Of a stretch of DNA of 64,000 nucleotides, positions 50,620-59,755 are shown piece after piece. The first letter of the stretch is position 1. The number at the start of each line of letters is the position of its first letter. The notes under the pieces were generated by a model that was not told where the DNA came from, did no database searches, and was given only the letters and a program-made list of their open reading frames with translations. Made by a program: the position numbers and the translations under genes. Source of the DNA: CAVXNP01 sp963763305 (lineage in GTDB: Bacteria; Pseudomonadota; Gammaproteobacteria; Xanthomonadales; Rhodanobacteraceae); contig CAVXNP010000001.1 of NCBI GenBank assembly GCA_963763305.1, positions 2,542,001 to 2,606,000 on the forward strand. The letters are read 5' to 3'.

Positions 50620-51306
50620 ATGAACGGTGGATTGAACATATTCAAGCTGGTCGCCGAGGCCAGCCTGCCGGTGCAACTGGTGATGCTGGTGCTGCTGATT
50701 TTCTCTTTTCTGTCGTGGGTGATCATCATCCGCAAGCATTCGCAGATGAAGGCGGCCAGCGAGCATGCCGACGATTTCGAGGAGCGTTTCTGGTCCGGCG
50801 GCGACCTGGCGCAGCTGTTCCGAGAGGTGAGCAACCGCGGTGCGGACAAGGGCGGCATGGAGACCATTTTCGAGTCCGGCTTCCGTGAGTTCGCACGCCA
50901 GCGACAGCGCAAGTCGAACGATCCGCGCAGCGTGATCGAGGGCTCCGAGCGCGCCATGCAGGTCACCGGAACGCGCGAGACCGGCCTGCTCGAGCGCAAC
51001 CTGGAGTTCCTCGCCAACGTCGGCTCGATCAGCCCGTACGTGGGCCTGTTCGGGACCGTGTGGGGCATCATGGGTGCGTTCCAGGGGCTGGGCGAAATGA
51101 AGGACGTGACCATCGCGGTGGTCGCCCCGCACATTTCCGAGGCCTTGATCGCCACCGCCATGGGCCTGTTCGCCGCGATTCCGGCCCAGTGGGCCTACAA
51201 CCGCTACGCCACCCGGATCGAGCGCATCATCTCGCGCTACGAACTGTTCCAGGACGAGTTCTCCTCGGTGCTGCAGCGGCAGATCCAGACCGACGACGCC
51301 AACTGA
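50620..51306 (+). CDS. tolQ: Tol-Pal system protein TolQ
   Basis: Inner-membrane proton-channel subunit of 228 residues, homologous to ExbB. The first helix is ASLPVQLVMLVLLIFSFLSWVIIIRK (about 14-38); the second and third are in the MotA/TolQ/ExbB block NVGSISPYVGLFGTVWGIMGAFQGL and VVAPHISEALIATAMGLFAAIPA. The ATG at 50620 is taken because similarity starts there; an upstream TTG directly after ybgC is possible. It works with TolR to energise TolA. Confidence 0.95.
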   Translation: MNGGLNIFKLVAEASLPVQLVMLVLLIFSFLSWVIIIRKHSQMKAASEHADDFEERFWSGGDLAQLFREVSNRGADKGGMETIFESGFREFARQRQRKSNDPRSVIEGSERAMQVTGTRETGLLERNLEFLANVGSISPYVGLFGTVWGIMGAFQGLGEMKDVTIAVVAPHISEALIATAMGLFAAIPAQWAYNRYATRIERIISRYELFQDEFSSVLQRQIQTDDAN

Positions 51307-51319
51307 GCCGGAGGCAGCC

Positions 51320-51778
51320 ATGCGAACCTCTGCGCGCCACAGGCGCCCCAAGCGCAAGCTGAAGTCCGAGATCAACGTCGTGCCGTACATCGACGTGATG
51401 CTGGTGCTGCTGATCATCTTCATGGTCGCCACGCCGATGCTCAACGCCAATGTGGACGTCAACCTGCCGCAGGCCAACGCCCGATCGCTGCAGGACAAGA
51501 AGAACCCGGTGATCGTGTCGGTCGGTGCGGACGGCGCCCTGTACCTGACCCTGGAGGGCAGCAAGAAGGAGCCGGTCGACGTGGCCACCATGCAGGCCAA
51601 GGTCGGCGCCTTCGTCAAGGCCAATCCGGACATCAGCGTGCTGGTGGCGGGCGACCGCGAAGGCAAGTACGACGGCGTCTACCAGGTGCTGGCCGACTTG
51701 CAGCAGGCAGGGGTCAGCAAGGTCGGCCTGATGAGCCAGCCGGCACAGGGACCGAAGGCGTCCGATGGACGAAAGTAA
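51320..51778 (+). CDS. tolR: Tol-Pal system protein TolR
   Basis: 152 residues, ExbD/TolR family. One membrane helix carries the essential proton-conducting aspartate: INVVPYIDVMLVLLIIFMVATPML (about 18-41). The periplasmic domain follows. A GGAGG site is seven bases before the ATG. It overlaps tolA by 14 bases. Confidence 0.95.
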   Translation: MRTSARHRRPKRKLKSEINVVPYIDVMLVLLIIFMVATPMLNANVDVNLPQANARSLQDKKNPVIVSVGADGALYLTLEGSKKEPVDVATMQAKVGAFVKANPDISVLVAGDREGKYDGVYQVLADLQQAGVSKVGLMSQPAQGPKASDGRK

Positions 51779-52706
51779 GGCCACCCCGCGCGCGGTCGTC
51801 CTGGCCGCGGTCCTGCATCTGGGCATCGTGGGGTTCCTCGCCCTGGCGGTGCAGACCTGCTCGTTCTACGAGCGGGTATTCGGGCTGTTGCACTTGCCGG
51901 CCAGCTGGAACCCGATCGCCTGCGAAAAGCCGCTGGAGCTGCCCGGGCCGATGATAGAGGCCACCCTGATCGGTCCCACCGGCAGCCCGCCGCCGAAACC
52001 GACCAAGGCCAAGCCGGCGCCGGCCACCATTCCCCCGCCGCCGGCGGTGGCGCCGATGGTGCCCCCGCCGCAGTTGCCCCCGGAGATCAAGACCCTGCCG
52101 CCGCCGGCCGAGCGGCCGGATCTGGTCGACCAGGAAAAGGTGGTGGCCGAGGCCATGCAGAAGGCCGAGGAGGCCAAGCGCGAGCAGGAGGAGAAACAAC
52201 GCCAGCGTCAGGCCGAAATAGACGCCCGGGCGGCCAAGCAGCGCGAGGAAAAGAAGAAGCTGGACGAGCTGTTCGCCAAGATGGATGCCGCCGCAGCCGC
52301 CCGCCAGAAACTGGAGAACAAGGCGCAGCAGGCCAGGCAGCAGATCGAGGATCTCAAGCGCGCGCAGGCCGACGCCCAGGCCGACCTGCCCAAGGCCGAG
52401 CAGCGCCAAACGGGCAACAACGGCGCCGATATGGGGCTCAAGGGACGCTATATCGCGGCGATTCAGAACGCAGTCACACAGAACTGGCTGCGGCCCGATA
52501 ACATGCCGAACACTGCGTGTGTCGTACATATCGTGCAGATCATCGGGGGAGACGTCATCAGCGCCAAAGTCGATCCCGGCTGTCCATATGGCGAGGCAGG
52601 CAGGCGCTCGATCGAAAACGCCGTCTTGCGTGCGCAGCCGCTTCCCTACAAGGGCTTCGAGACGGTGTTCCAACGCAATCTCGATTTCACGTTCAGGCCG
52701 CAATGA
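51765..52706 (+). CDS. tolA: cell envelope integrity protein TolA
   Basis: 313 residues: an N-terminal membrane anchor (AVVLAAVLHLGIVGFLALAVQ, about 9-29), a proline-rich stretch (about 70-115), a long charged helix (about 120-210, Lys/Glu/Ala/Gln-rich with KAEEAKREQEEKQRQ), and the C-terminal TonB-like domain III (about 225-313). It links the inner-membrane motor to Pal and TolB. The stop overlaps the tolB start (ATGATG). Confidence 0.93.
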   Translation: MDESKATPRAVVLAAVLHLGIVGFLALAVQTCSFYERVFGLLHLPASWNPIACEKPLELPGPMIEATLIGPTGSPPPKPTKAKPAPATIPPPPAVAPMVPPPQLPPEIKTLPPPAERPDLVDQEKVVAEAMQKAEEAKREQEEKQRQRQAEIDARAAKQREEKKKLDELFAKMDAAAAARQKLENKAQQARQQIEDLKRAQADAQADLPKAEQRQTGNNGADMGLKGRYIAAIQNAVTQNWLRPDNMPNTACVVHIVQIIGGDVISAKVDPGCPYGEAGRRSIENAVLRAQPLPYKGFETVFQRNLDFTFRPQ

Positions 52707-54028
52707 TGCCCATTCGCAAGCCACGCTCCCTGTTTACCGTCCTCGTGCTGCTGGTCATGGGCCTGCTGGCGGGGCCGGCGGCGGCGCAATCGCTCAATAT
52801 CGATATCGTCGGTGGCCTGAAGACCGCTACCCCGATTGCCGTGGTGCCGTTCGCGCAGAATGGTGTCGGCACCCTGCCGACCGATATCGCCGACGTCATA
52901 CGCAACGATTTCAACCGCTCGGGCAAATTCCGCTCGCTGGCCAAGAGCGAGATCGTGGAGCAGCCGACCAAGGGTGCGGAGATCAACTTCGCCACCTGGC
53001 GCTTGCTCAAGCAGGATTTCATCACGCTGGGTCGGGTCAGCGATGCCGGCGGCGGACAGTTGCGGGTGGACTACGAGCTGTGGGACGTCAACAAGGCACA
53101 GAGCCTGCTGTCGCAGTCGTTCACCGCGCCGGCGGGCGACCTGCGTGGGGTGGCGCACCAGATCGCCGACCAGATCTACGAGAAGATCACCGGCGTGCGC
53201 GGCGCTTTCTGGACGCGGATCGCCTATATCACCGCGGTGGGCCTGGGGAACAACACCACCTATTCGCTGATCGTGGCTGACTCGGACGGCTACAACCCGC
53301 AGGTGGTGGCGCGCTCGCACGAGTCGCTGCTGTCGCCGACCTGGTCGCCGGACGGCAAGAAGATCGCCTACGTGTCGTTCGAGAGCGGCAACTCGGCAGT
53401 CTACGTGCAGGACATCACCACCGGCTCGCGCCAGCTGGTCGCCGCGCATCCGCGCGGGGTCAACGCGGCCCCGGCCTGGTCGCCAGACGGCAGCAAGCTG
53501 GCGGTCGCGTTGTCCTACGTGGGTAATCTGGAGCTGTTCATCATCGACATGGCCACGCGCCATGAGACCCGTCTGACCCACAACCTGGCCATTGATACCG
53601 AGCCGGTGTGGGCGCCGGACGGCAAGAGCCTGTATTTCACCTCCGATCGTTCCGGCCGTCCGCAGATCTACAAGATCCCGGCCACCGGCGGTGACGCCGA
53701 GCGAGTGACCTTCGAGGGACAGAACAACCTCAACGCATCGGTCAGCTACGACAACCAGCAGATCGCCATGGTGCAGGGCAATGGGAACGTGTATCGTATT
53801 GCGATCATGGACCTTAGTCTGGGCGGCGCCGTGCGCTTCATTTCGCCCGGCCCGATCGACGAATCACCGAGTTTTGCCCCGAACGCCAGCATGCTTCTGT
53901 ATGACGCTACCGAGGGACCCCGCGGCGTGCTTTACGCGGTTTCGGCTGACGGTCAGGTTCGCCAGCGCCTGGTGCTCGCCGATGGCGACGTACGCGAACC
54001 GGCCTGGGGGCCGTACCGGCAACGTTGA
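52703..54028 (+). CDS. tolB: Tol-Pal system beta-propeller protein TolB
   Basis: Periplasmic protein of 441 residues. A signal peptide (LFTVLVLLVMGLLAGPAAAQS) is followed by the N-terminal alpha/beta domain (LNIDIVGGLKTATPIAVVPF) and a six-bladed propeller with repeats such as SPTWSPDGKKIAYVS, APAWSPDGSKLAV and EPVWAPDGKSLYF. The start is the first of two tandem ATGs overlapping the tolA stop. It binds Pal and modulates the TolA-Pal link. Confidence 0.96.
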   Translation: MMPIRKPRSLFTVLVLLVMGLLAGPAAAQSLNIDIVGGLKTATPIAVVPFAQNGVGTLPTDIADVIRNDFNRSGKFRSLAKSEIVEQPTKGAEINFATWRLLKQDFITLGRVSDAGGGQLRVDYELWDVNKAQSLLSQSFTAPAGDLRGVAHQIADQIYEKITGVRGAFWTRIAYITAVGLGNNTTYSLIVADSDGYNPQVVARSHESLLSPTWSPDGKKIAYVSFESGNSAVYVQDITTGSRQLVAAHPRGVNAAPAWSPDGSKLAVALSYVGNLELFIIDMATRHETRLTHNLAIDTEPVWAPDGKSLYFTSDRSGRPQIYKIPATGGDAERVTFEGQNNLNASVSYDNQQIAMVQGNGNVYRIAIMDLSLGGAVRFISPGPIDESPSFAPNASMLLYDATEGPRGVLYAVSADGQVRQRLVLADGDVREPAWGPYRQR

Positions 54029-54045
54029 ACCACAAGTTTGCCAAA

Positions 54046-54117
54046 CCGCTGATACAGCGGCGCGGCGGGTCCAGGGAACAGGGCCTGTTTTGGGTCGTGC
54101 GCCTGATAGCGCACGAC
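54046..54117 (+). other. two hairpins between tolB and pal
   Basis: CCGCTG-ATA-CAGCGG (54046-54060) and the perfect 9-bp stem GTCGTGCGC-CTGATA-GCGCACGAC (54094-54117), followed by TGGTTTGGTCGG. The T-run is poor, so these may attenuate, process or protect the tol/pal transcript rather than end it outright. Confidence 0.5.
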
Positions 54118-54261
54118 TGGTTTGGTCGGTAGCGGGCCATTCGATCCGAGGCCGACAGGTTCAAGCAATCAATAACAGCCGGTCACCGGCGACTGCTGTC
54201 CCCGCAATAGTCCATCACCGTTAGTTTGTCGGAACTCAACCCGTTTTGAAGGATCGTCACC

Positions 54262-54774
54262 ATGAATAAGACCGTTCGCGTCGCCCTGGTCGCCCTGCTG
54301 TGTGTTGGCGCGGCCGCTTGCTCCAAGAAGCAGGAAGTCAAGCCGCAGCCGGCTCCGGCGCCGGAGCCCGTCGCGCAGACCGCCCCTGTCCAGGACAATG
54401 GCAAGTACACCCCCGAGGACCTGGACACCGATGCGTGCCTGCGTCAGCGCGTGGTCTACTTCGATTTCGACAAGTCCGAAATCAAGCCGGAATTCCAGGA
54501 GATCATGGCGTGCCACGCCAAGTACCTGCAGGATCGCCCGGATGCGCAGGTTCGCCTCGAGGGCAACACCGACGAGCGCGGCAGCCGCGAGTACAACCTG
54601 GGTCTGGGCGAGCGTCGCGGCAATGCCGTGGCCAGCGCGCTCCAGGCTGACGGTGCCTCGGCCAGCCAGATGAACGTGATCAGCTACGGCAAGGAAAAGC
54701 CCGTGTGCCGCGAGCACAACGAGGATTGCTGGAGCAAGAACCGTCGCGTCGAGATCGTCTACACGGCCAAGTAA
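54262..54774 (+). CDS. pal: peptidoglycan-associated lipoprotein Pal
   Basis: 170-residue outer-membrane lipoprotein. The signal peptide ends in the lipobox LLCVGAAAC, with the lipidated cysteine at about residue 20. After a proline-rich linker, the OmpA-like peptidoglycan-binding domain (about 60-170) has VYFDFDKSEIKPEF, LEGNTDERGSREYNLGLGERR and ISYGKEKP. Its stop overlaps the cpoB start (TAATG). Confidence 0.96.
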   Translation: MNKTVRVALVALLCVGAAACSKKQEVKPQPAPAPEPVAQTAPVQDNGKYTPEDLDTDACLRQRVVYFDFDKSEIKPEFQEIMACHAKYLQDRPDAQVRLEGNTDERGSREYNLGLGERRGNAVASALQADGASASQMNVISYGKEKPVCREHNEDCWSKNRRVEIVYTAK

Positions 54775-55628
54775 TGAAGAAGCAACTGGCTAAGAGCAAC
54801 TTTGCGGCCAGGATCGGCATGGCGGGCGCGCTTGCGTCCGCCATGCTGTTTGCCGTCCCGGCCCCGGCCCAGGATGCGCGGCTGAGTCTGGCCGACCGCG
54901 TCGCGCGGCTGGAGCAGCAGGCGCAGAACCAGACCCAGGGCGGCGTCGGCATGGTCAACCAGATGCAGCAGCTGCAGGAGCAGGTGCGCAGTCTGCAGGG
55001 CCAGGTCGAGGAGTTGCGGCACCAGCTGCAGCAGCTCGAGGAAAAGAACAAGGTGCAGTACATCGATCTCGATTCGCGGCTGGGCCGCCTCGAGGGCAAC
55101 GCTGCCGGCACCGCGGCAACCCCATCTTCGGCGGGTGCCTCACCGGCATCCGCCGCTTCGTCCACGTCGACGGCAGCTACCGGCGCCGCCATGGGTGACG
55201 CCGGAGCCTCCTCCGGACAGGGCGCCTCGGCCGATCCGGCGCAGGCGCAGGCCGCTTACGACGATGCGTTCAAGACGCTGCGCGGGGGCGACTTCGTCGG
55301 TGCCTCCCGCGCGTTCCGCGACTTCCTGCAGCAGTATCCGGGCAGCGCATTGGCGCCGAACGCTTATTACTGGCTGGGCGAGTCTTACTACGGCACCATG
55401 AACTACGCGGTAGCGCTGGAAACTTTCCAGCAGTTGCTGCAGCGCTTCCCGGACAGCCAGAAGGCGTCGGACGCATTGCTGAAGGTTGGCTACAGCCAGC
55501 TGGAGCTCAAGCAGGACGGACCCGGTAAGGACAGCTTGCAGGCGGTGGTCAGCAAATATCCGGGCTCCAGTGCCGCGCGCCTGGCCCAGGAGCGGCTGCG
55601 CCGGTTGCAGTTGCAGTCGGCCAACTGA
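54774..55628 (+). CDS. cpoB: cell division coordinator CpoB (YbgF)
   Basis: Periplasmic protein of 284 residues. A signal peptide (AARIGMAGALASAMLFAVPAPAQ) leads to a trimerising coiled coil (about 37-100, LADRVARLEQQAQNQ and LQEQVRSLQGQVEELRHQLQQLEE), an Ala/Ser/Thr linker, and three TPR-like repeats (about 160-280, AYDDAFKTLRGGDFVGASRAF). It couples Tol-Pal to PBP1B-LpoB. The start overlaps the pal stop. Confidence 0.94.
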   Translation: MKKQLAKSNFAARIGMAGALASAMLFAVPAPAQDARLSLADRVARLEQQAQNQTQGGVGMVNQMQQLQEQVRSLQGQVEELRHQLQQLEEKNKVQYIDLDSRLGRLEGNAAGTAATPSSAGASPASAASSTSTAATGAAMGDAGASSGQGASADPAQAQAAYDDAFKTLRGGDFVGASRAFRDFLQQYPGSALAPNAYYWLGESYYGTMNYAVALETFQQLLQRFPDSQKASDALLKVGYSQLELKQDGPGKDSLQAVVSKYPGSSAARLAQERLRRLQLQSAN

Positions 55629-55633
55629 AGGCG

Positions 55634-56329
55634 GTGGTGGTGAACGACAGCGACGCAGCGACCGCGTCGGAGTCGCCGTCGGCGACTGCCGAACGCCTGC
55701 GCATCACCGAGATCTTCCACTCGATCCAGGGAGAGGCCGATGCGATCGGCTGGCGCACGGTGTTCGTGCGCCTGACCGGCTGCCCGCTGCGCTGCGTCTG
55801 GTGCGACACCGAGTACGCCTTCCATGGCGGCGGTTGGCGCGACATCGATCAGATCCTTGCCGAGGTGGCCAGCCACGGTGCACCGCACGTATGCGTCACC
55901 GGCGGCGAACCGCTGGCGCAGAAGCGCTGCCTGGTACTGCTGCAGCGGCTGTGCGACGCCGGCTACCAGGTCTCGCTGGAGACTTCCGGCGCGCTGGACG
56001 TGTCCGGCGTGGATGCGCGGGTACGCAAGGTGATGGACCTCAAGGCCCCCGATTCGGGCGAAAGCGCGCGCAACCTGTGGGGCAACCTGGACCATCTGCT
56101 TTCGCACGACCAGGTCAAGATGGTGCTGGCCAGCCGCGCCGATTACGAGTGGGCGCGCGGCGTACTGGCCGAGCATGCGCTGGCGCAGCGCTGCATGGTG
56201 CTGTTCTCGCCGGTGCACGGCAAGCTCGAGCCACGCCAGCTGGCCGACTGGATCATCGCCGACCGGTTGCCGGTGCGCTTCCAGATGCAGTTGCACAAGC
56301 TCCTCTGGGCCGACGCCCCCGGCCATTGA
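55634..56329 (+). CDS. queE: 7-carboxy-7-deazaguanine synthase
   Basis: Radical-SAM enzyme of 231 residues in queuosine precursor synthesis. The iron-sulphur cluster motif is CPLRCVWCDTEYAF (CxxxCxxC, about residues 50-57); ITEIFHSIQGEADAIGWRTVFVRLTG precedes it. CVTGGEPL and LKAPDSGES are conserved SAM-binding regions. Three tandem GTGs at 55634-55642 make the exact start uncertain. queC follows after 48 bases. Confidence 0.94.
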   Translation: MVVNDSDAATASESPSATAERLRITEIFHSIQGEADAIGWRTVFVRLTGCPLRCVWCDTEYAFHGGGWRDIDQILAEVASHGAPHVCVTGGEPLAQKRCLVLLQRLCDAGYQVSLETSGALDVSGVDARVRKVMDLKAPDSGESARNLWGNLDHLLSHDQVKMVLASRADYEWARGVLAEHALAQRCMVLFSPVHGKLEPRQLADWIIADRLPVRFQMQLHKLLWADAPGH

Positions 56330-56377
56330 CCCTTGGCCGCGCGCTGGCGCGCGGCCTGAAACTGGCAGATCCATTCC

Positions 56378-57070
56378 ATGACTTCACCAAGCTCCGCACC
56401 CCGCAAGGCCGTCGTACTCGTTTCCGGCGGCATGGATTCGGCCGTCACCATCGCCATGGCACGCGAGCAGGGGTACGCCGTGCACGCGCTCAGCGTGGCC
56501 TACGGACAGCGGCACAGCTCCGAGCTGGAAGCATCCGCACGGGTCGCCGACGCGCTGGGAGCGATCGAGCACAAGACCGTGCACGTCGATCTCCGCAGCA
56601 TCGGCGGCTCCGCCCTGACTGCGGATATCGACGTGCCGATGGACACGCAGGCCGGCGACGCGATCCCGGTCACCTATGTCCCGGCGCGCAACACCATCAT
56701 GTTGTCCATCGCCCTGGGATGGGCCGAGGTGCTCGGCAGCAGCGACATCTGGTGCGGGGTCAACGCGGTGGACTACTCCGGCTACCCCGATTGCCGGCCG
56801 GCTTTCATCGAGGCGTTCGAGCAGCTCGCCAACGTGGCCACCAAGGCCGGTGTGGAGGGCGCGGGTATCCGCATCCACGCGCCGCTGATGCGCATGAGCA
56901 AGGCGGATATCGCGCGCGAGGGGCAGCGCCTGGGTGTGGATTTCGCCCAGACGGTGAGTTGCTACAACGCCGATGCGCAGGGCCGTGCCTGCGGCCATTG
57001 CGATGCCTGCCGTTTGCGCGCGCAGGGCTTTGCCGACGCCGGGCTGGACGATCCCACCCGCTACGCATGA
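56378..57070 (+). CDS. queC: 7-cyano-7-deazaguanine synthase
   Basis: ATP-dependent enzyme of 230 residues making preQ0 from 7-carboxy-7-deazaguanine. The PP-loop is VVLVSGGMDSAVT (about residues 12-24), followed by YGQRHSSELEAS and YVPARNTIMLSIA. Zinc-binding cysteines are in SCYNADAQGRACGHCDACRLR near the C-terminus. It is paired with queE, the preceding enzyme of the same pathway. Confidence 0.96.
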   Translation: MTSPSSAPRKAVVLVSGGMDSAVTIAMAREQGYAVHALSVAYGQRHSSELEASARVADALGAIEHKTVHVDLRSIGGSALTADIDVPMDTQAGDAIPVTYVPARNTIMLSIALGWAEVLGSSDIWCGVNAVDYSGYPDCRPAFIEAFEQLANVATKAGVEGAGIRIHAPLMRMSKADIAREGQRLGVDFAQTVSCYNADAQGRACGHCDACRLRAQGFADAGLDDPTRYA

Positions 57071-57140
57071 ACCGGTCGCTTGTGCCCCCGGCGCGCAGCC
57101 CATAAAATCGCCGGCTTGGTTCAACGCTTTACGTGTGTCG

Positions 57141-57216
57141 GGTCGTTAGCTCAGCTGGTAGAGCAGTAGACTTTTAATCTATTGGTCCCGGGTTCGAGTC
57201 CCGGACGACCCACCAT
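57141..57216 (+). tRNA. tRNA-Lys (anticodon TTT)
   Basis: A 76-base cloverleaf including an encoded CCA end. The acceptor stem is GGGTCGT paired with ACGACCC, the D arm GCTCAGCTGGTAGAGC, the anticodon loop CTTTTAA with anticodon TTT at 57174-57176, and the T arm CCGGGTTCGAGTCCCGG. It lies about 70 bases after queC. Confidence 0.97.
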
Positions 57217-57523
57217 GCATTCCGCGGCCTGGTCCCGTGCCGGACCGGCGAGAGCCGGCAGGCGGTAAGACCTGCCCAGCGGGCCGACTGCTCATCTTGT
57301 GGTGGTTGCTTCTAGGACGGTTGCCGTCGCCGCAATTGCCTGCGGGCGCAGAGTGTCGCCCCATCCTCAGGAGTGACTGCAGGCTCGAGATGCATGCGGG
57401 TGCGTTCGCCGATGCTCCCCGCGGACGGGTTTGCAGGCCGCTTTGGCGGCCATCGCGACTGAAGTCGCTCCTACATGCATTGGCAGGTGCGCGGCGCCAT
57501 GGCGGGCCGGCACGGGGACGCGA
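57217..57523 (+). other. intergenic region with a solitary REP motif
   Basis: About 307 bases between tRNA-Lys and rsmE. TCGCGACTGAAGTCGCTCC at 57453-57471 is the same motif that builds the 14.8-15.4 kb array, here single and preceded by GGCCGCTTTGGCGGCC. No gene is seen. Confidence 0.7.
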
Positions 57524-58258
57524 CTAGAAGTCGCCGTGCAGTGCCTGCAACGCGGCCAGGGCCGCCAGTCCGGCGGTTTCGGTGCGAAGCACCCGTGGTC
57601 CCAGTTGCAACCCTTCGAAGCCGGCGGCGTCCAGTGCCGCCACGTCGCGTTCGCCCAGGCCGCCCTCGGGACCCACCACCAGCAGTCCACCGGCGGCCCC
57701 GAACGCGAGCGTCCGCAGCCGGGCCCGGCCGTCCGGCAGCAATGCGAGGCGCAGTGCGGTGCAGTCGGCAAGCGAGGCCAGCCAGCCGGCCAGCGGCTGG
57801 ATCGGCTCGATCCGGGGCAGGCGGGCGCGCCCGCTCTGTTCGCAGGCACTGGCCGCTACCGAGCGCCAGTGCAGCAGGCGCTTTTCCGCTCGCGTGGGGT
57901 CGAGCTTCACCTCCGAGCGCTCGGTCAGCAGCGGCACGATACGGGCCACGCCCAGCTCGGTGGCCTTCTGCACGATCAGATCCATTTTCTCGCCACGCGC
58001 CACGGCCTGGGCCAGGGTCAGCACCAGCGGCGACTCGTTTCCGACCGGCACGCTCGCCTTTACCCGCACCTCGGTCTCACGCTTGCCGACGCTGACGATG
58101 GTCGCGGGATAGTCCGAGCCGTCGCCGTTGAACAGGGTCAGCGCATCGCCCGGACCCAGCCGCAGGACGCGAGCAACGTGTTCGCCCGCCTGGGCGGGCA
58201 GCTTCATGACCTGGTCCGGCGAGAGCGGCAGATCGACATGGATGCGGATGATGCGCAT
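57524..58258 (-). CDS. rsmE: 16S rRNA (uracil(1498)-N(3))-methyltransferase
   Basis: SPOUT-class methyltransferase of 244 residues. The N-terminal PUA-like domain starts MRIIRIHVDLPLS and includes HVARVLRLGPGDALTLFNGDG; the knotted SAM site is LLVVGPEGGLGERDVAAL followed by LGPRVLRTETAGLAALAAL (about 205-235). The downstream neighbour on the same strand direction is the tRNA-Lys gap; bioA is upstream. Confidence 0.95.
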   Translation of the reverse strand: MRIIRIHVDLPLSPDQVMKLPAQAGEHVARVLRLGPGDALTLFNGDGSDYPATIVSVGKRETEVRVKASVPVGNESPLVLTLAQAVARGEKMDLIVQKATELGVARIVPLLTERSEVKLDPTRAEKRLLHWRSVAASACEQSGRARLPRIEPIQPLAGWLASLADCTALRLALLPDGRARLRTLAFGAAGGLLVVGPEGGLGERDVAALDAAGFEGLQLGPRVLRTETAGLAALAALQALHGDF

Positions 58259-58323
58259 GGGCGGCTGGTGTCAAAAAAACACGAGCATAGCGGGCTGCGG
58301 TGACGGCCGGGAGCCAGCGGCGC

Positions 58324-59690
58324 TCAGTCGGCGACCGCCCGCTCGATGCCGGCGGTCGCCACGTCGACCAGCTGGTCGATCTGCTGCATGTCGACCACGT
58401 ACGGCGGCATGAAATAGACGACATTGCCCAGCGGACGCAGCAAGGTCTGGTGCTGCAGGCCATGCAGGTACACCCGCAGGCCACGACGCTCGCTCGCCGG
58501 GTAGGGGCGGCGCGAGGCCTTGTCGGCCACCAGTTCCACGGCGGCGATCATGCCCCGCTGGCGCACATCGGCCACGTGCGGATGGTCGCGCAGCGCCTCC
58601 AGGCGCCGTCCCAGATGGGAGGCCAGCTCCCGATTGCGCTCCAGCACCGGCTCGTCGCGGAAGATCGCCAGGGTTTCCAGCGCCACCCGACAGGCCAGCG
58701 GATTGCCGGTGTAGCTGTGCGAGTGCAGGAATGCCTTGCCACTGTTGTATTCGGCGTAGAACGCCTGGTACACCGACTCGGTGGTGAGTACCGCCGACAG
58801 CGCCATGAAGCCGGCGGTGAGGCCTTTGGACAGGCACAGGAAGTCCGGGCTCACCCCGGCCTGCTCGCAGGCGAACAAGGTGCCGGTGCGGCCGAACCCC
58901 ACCGCGATCTCGTCGGCGATGAAGTGCACCGAGAATTCGTCGCACAGCGCGCGCAGGCCGGCCAGATAGCTGGCGTGGTACATGCGCATGCCGCCGGCGC
59001 ATTGCACCAGCGGCTCGACGATCACCGCGCAGGTTTCGTGCGCGTGCCGTTCCAGCAACGCGCGCAGTTCGTGCAGTCGCCGGGTGGCCACCTGGGCCGG
59101 TGACTCGCCCGGTTCGGCCTCGTAGGTGTCCGGCGAGGGGGCCAGGATCGGGGTCAGCAGCAGCGGCGCGTAGGTCTTGCGGTACAGCGCCACGTCGCTG
59201 ACCGACAGCGCGCCGAGGGTTTCGCCGTGGTAGCTGCCCGTCAGCGCGATGAAGCGGGTCTTCTCGCCGTGACCCCGGTTGAGCCAGTAATGGAAGCTCA
59301 TCTTCAGCGCGACCTCGATCGCCGACGAGCCGTTGTCGGCGTAGAACACCCGCTCCAGCCCGGGCGGGGTCACCCGCACCAGTTCCTCGGCCAGTGCAAC
59401 GGCGGCAGGGTGGGTGAAGCCGGCGAAGATCACGTGCTCCAGCGTGCGGGCCTGGTCGGCCAGCGCCGCGGCGATGCGCGGGTTGGCGTGGCCGAACAGG
59501 TTGGTCCACCACGAGCTGATGCCGTCGAGGTAGCGGTTGCCGTCGGCGTCGAACAGCCAGGGTCCCTTCGCCGCGCACGATCGGCACCATGGGGATGGTC
59601 TCGTGGTCGTGCATCTGGGTGCAGGGATGCCACACGTGGCGCAGGTCGCGCGCGGCAAGGGCGGCGTTGCCGATTTGCTAGAGGTCTCAT
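58324..59690 (-). CDS. bioA: adenosylmethionine-8-amino-7-oxononanoate aminotransferase, 5' end frameshifted
   Basis: PLP-dependent enzyme of biotin synthesis. The frame ending at 58324 carries nearly all the protein: LDGISSWWTNLFGHANPRI, YADNGSSAIEVALKM, FIADEIAVGFGRTGTLFACE and LCLSKGLTAGFMALS with the PLP lysine. The conserved N-terminal VWHPCTQMHDHETIPMVPIVRGEG is in another frame; one extra base near 59563 separates it from GPWLFDADGNRYLDG. A second extra base near 59668 would join it to an ATG at 59690 (MRPLANRQRR). The start is therefore reconstructed. The gene lies at the left edge of the indel-rich stretch and is divergent from gspN. Confidence 0.88.
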
Positions 59691-59755
59691 CCAGCTATCG
59701 ATCGGCGCTGCACCAGCGACACTCAAGCACGTGTGCACGGACGAGGAGGCGGGAA

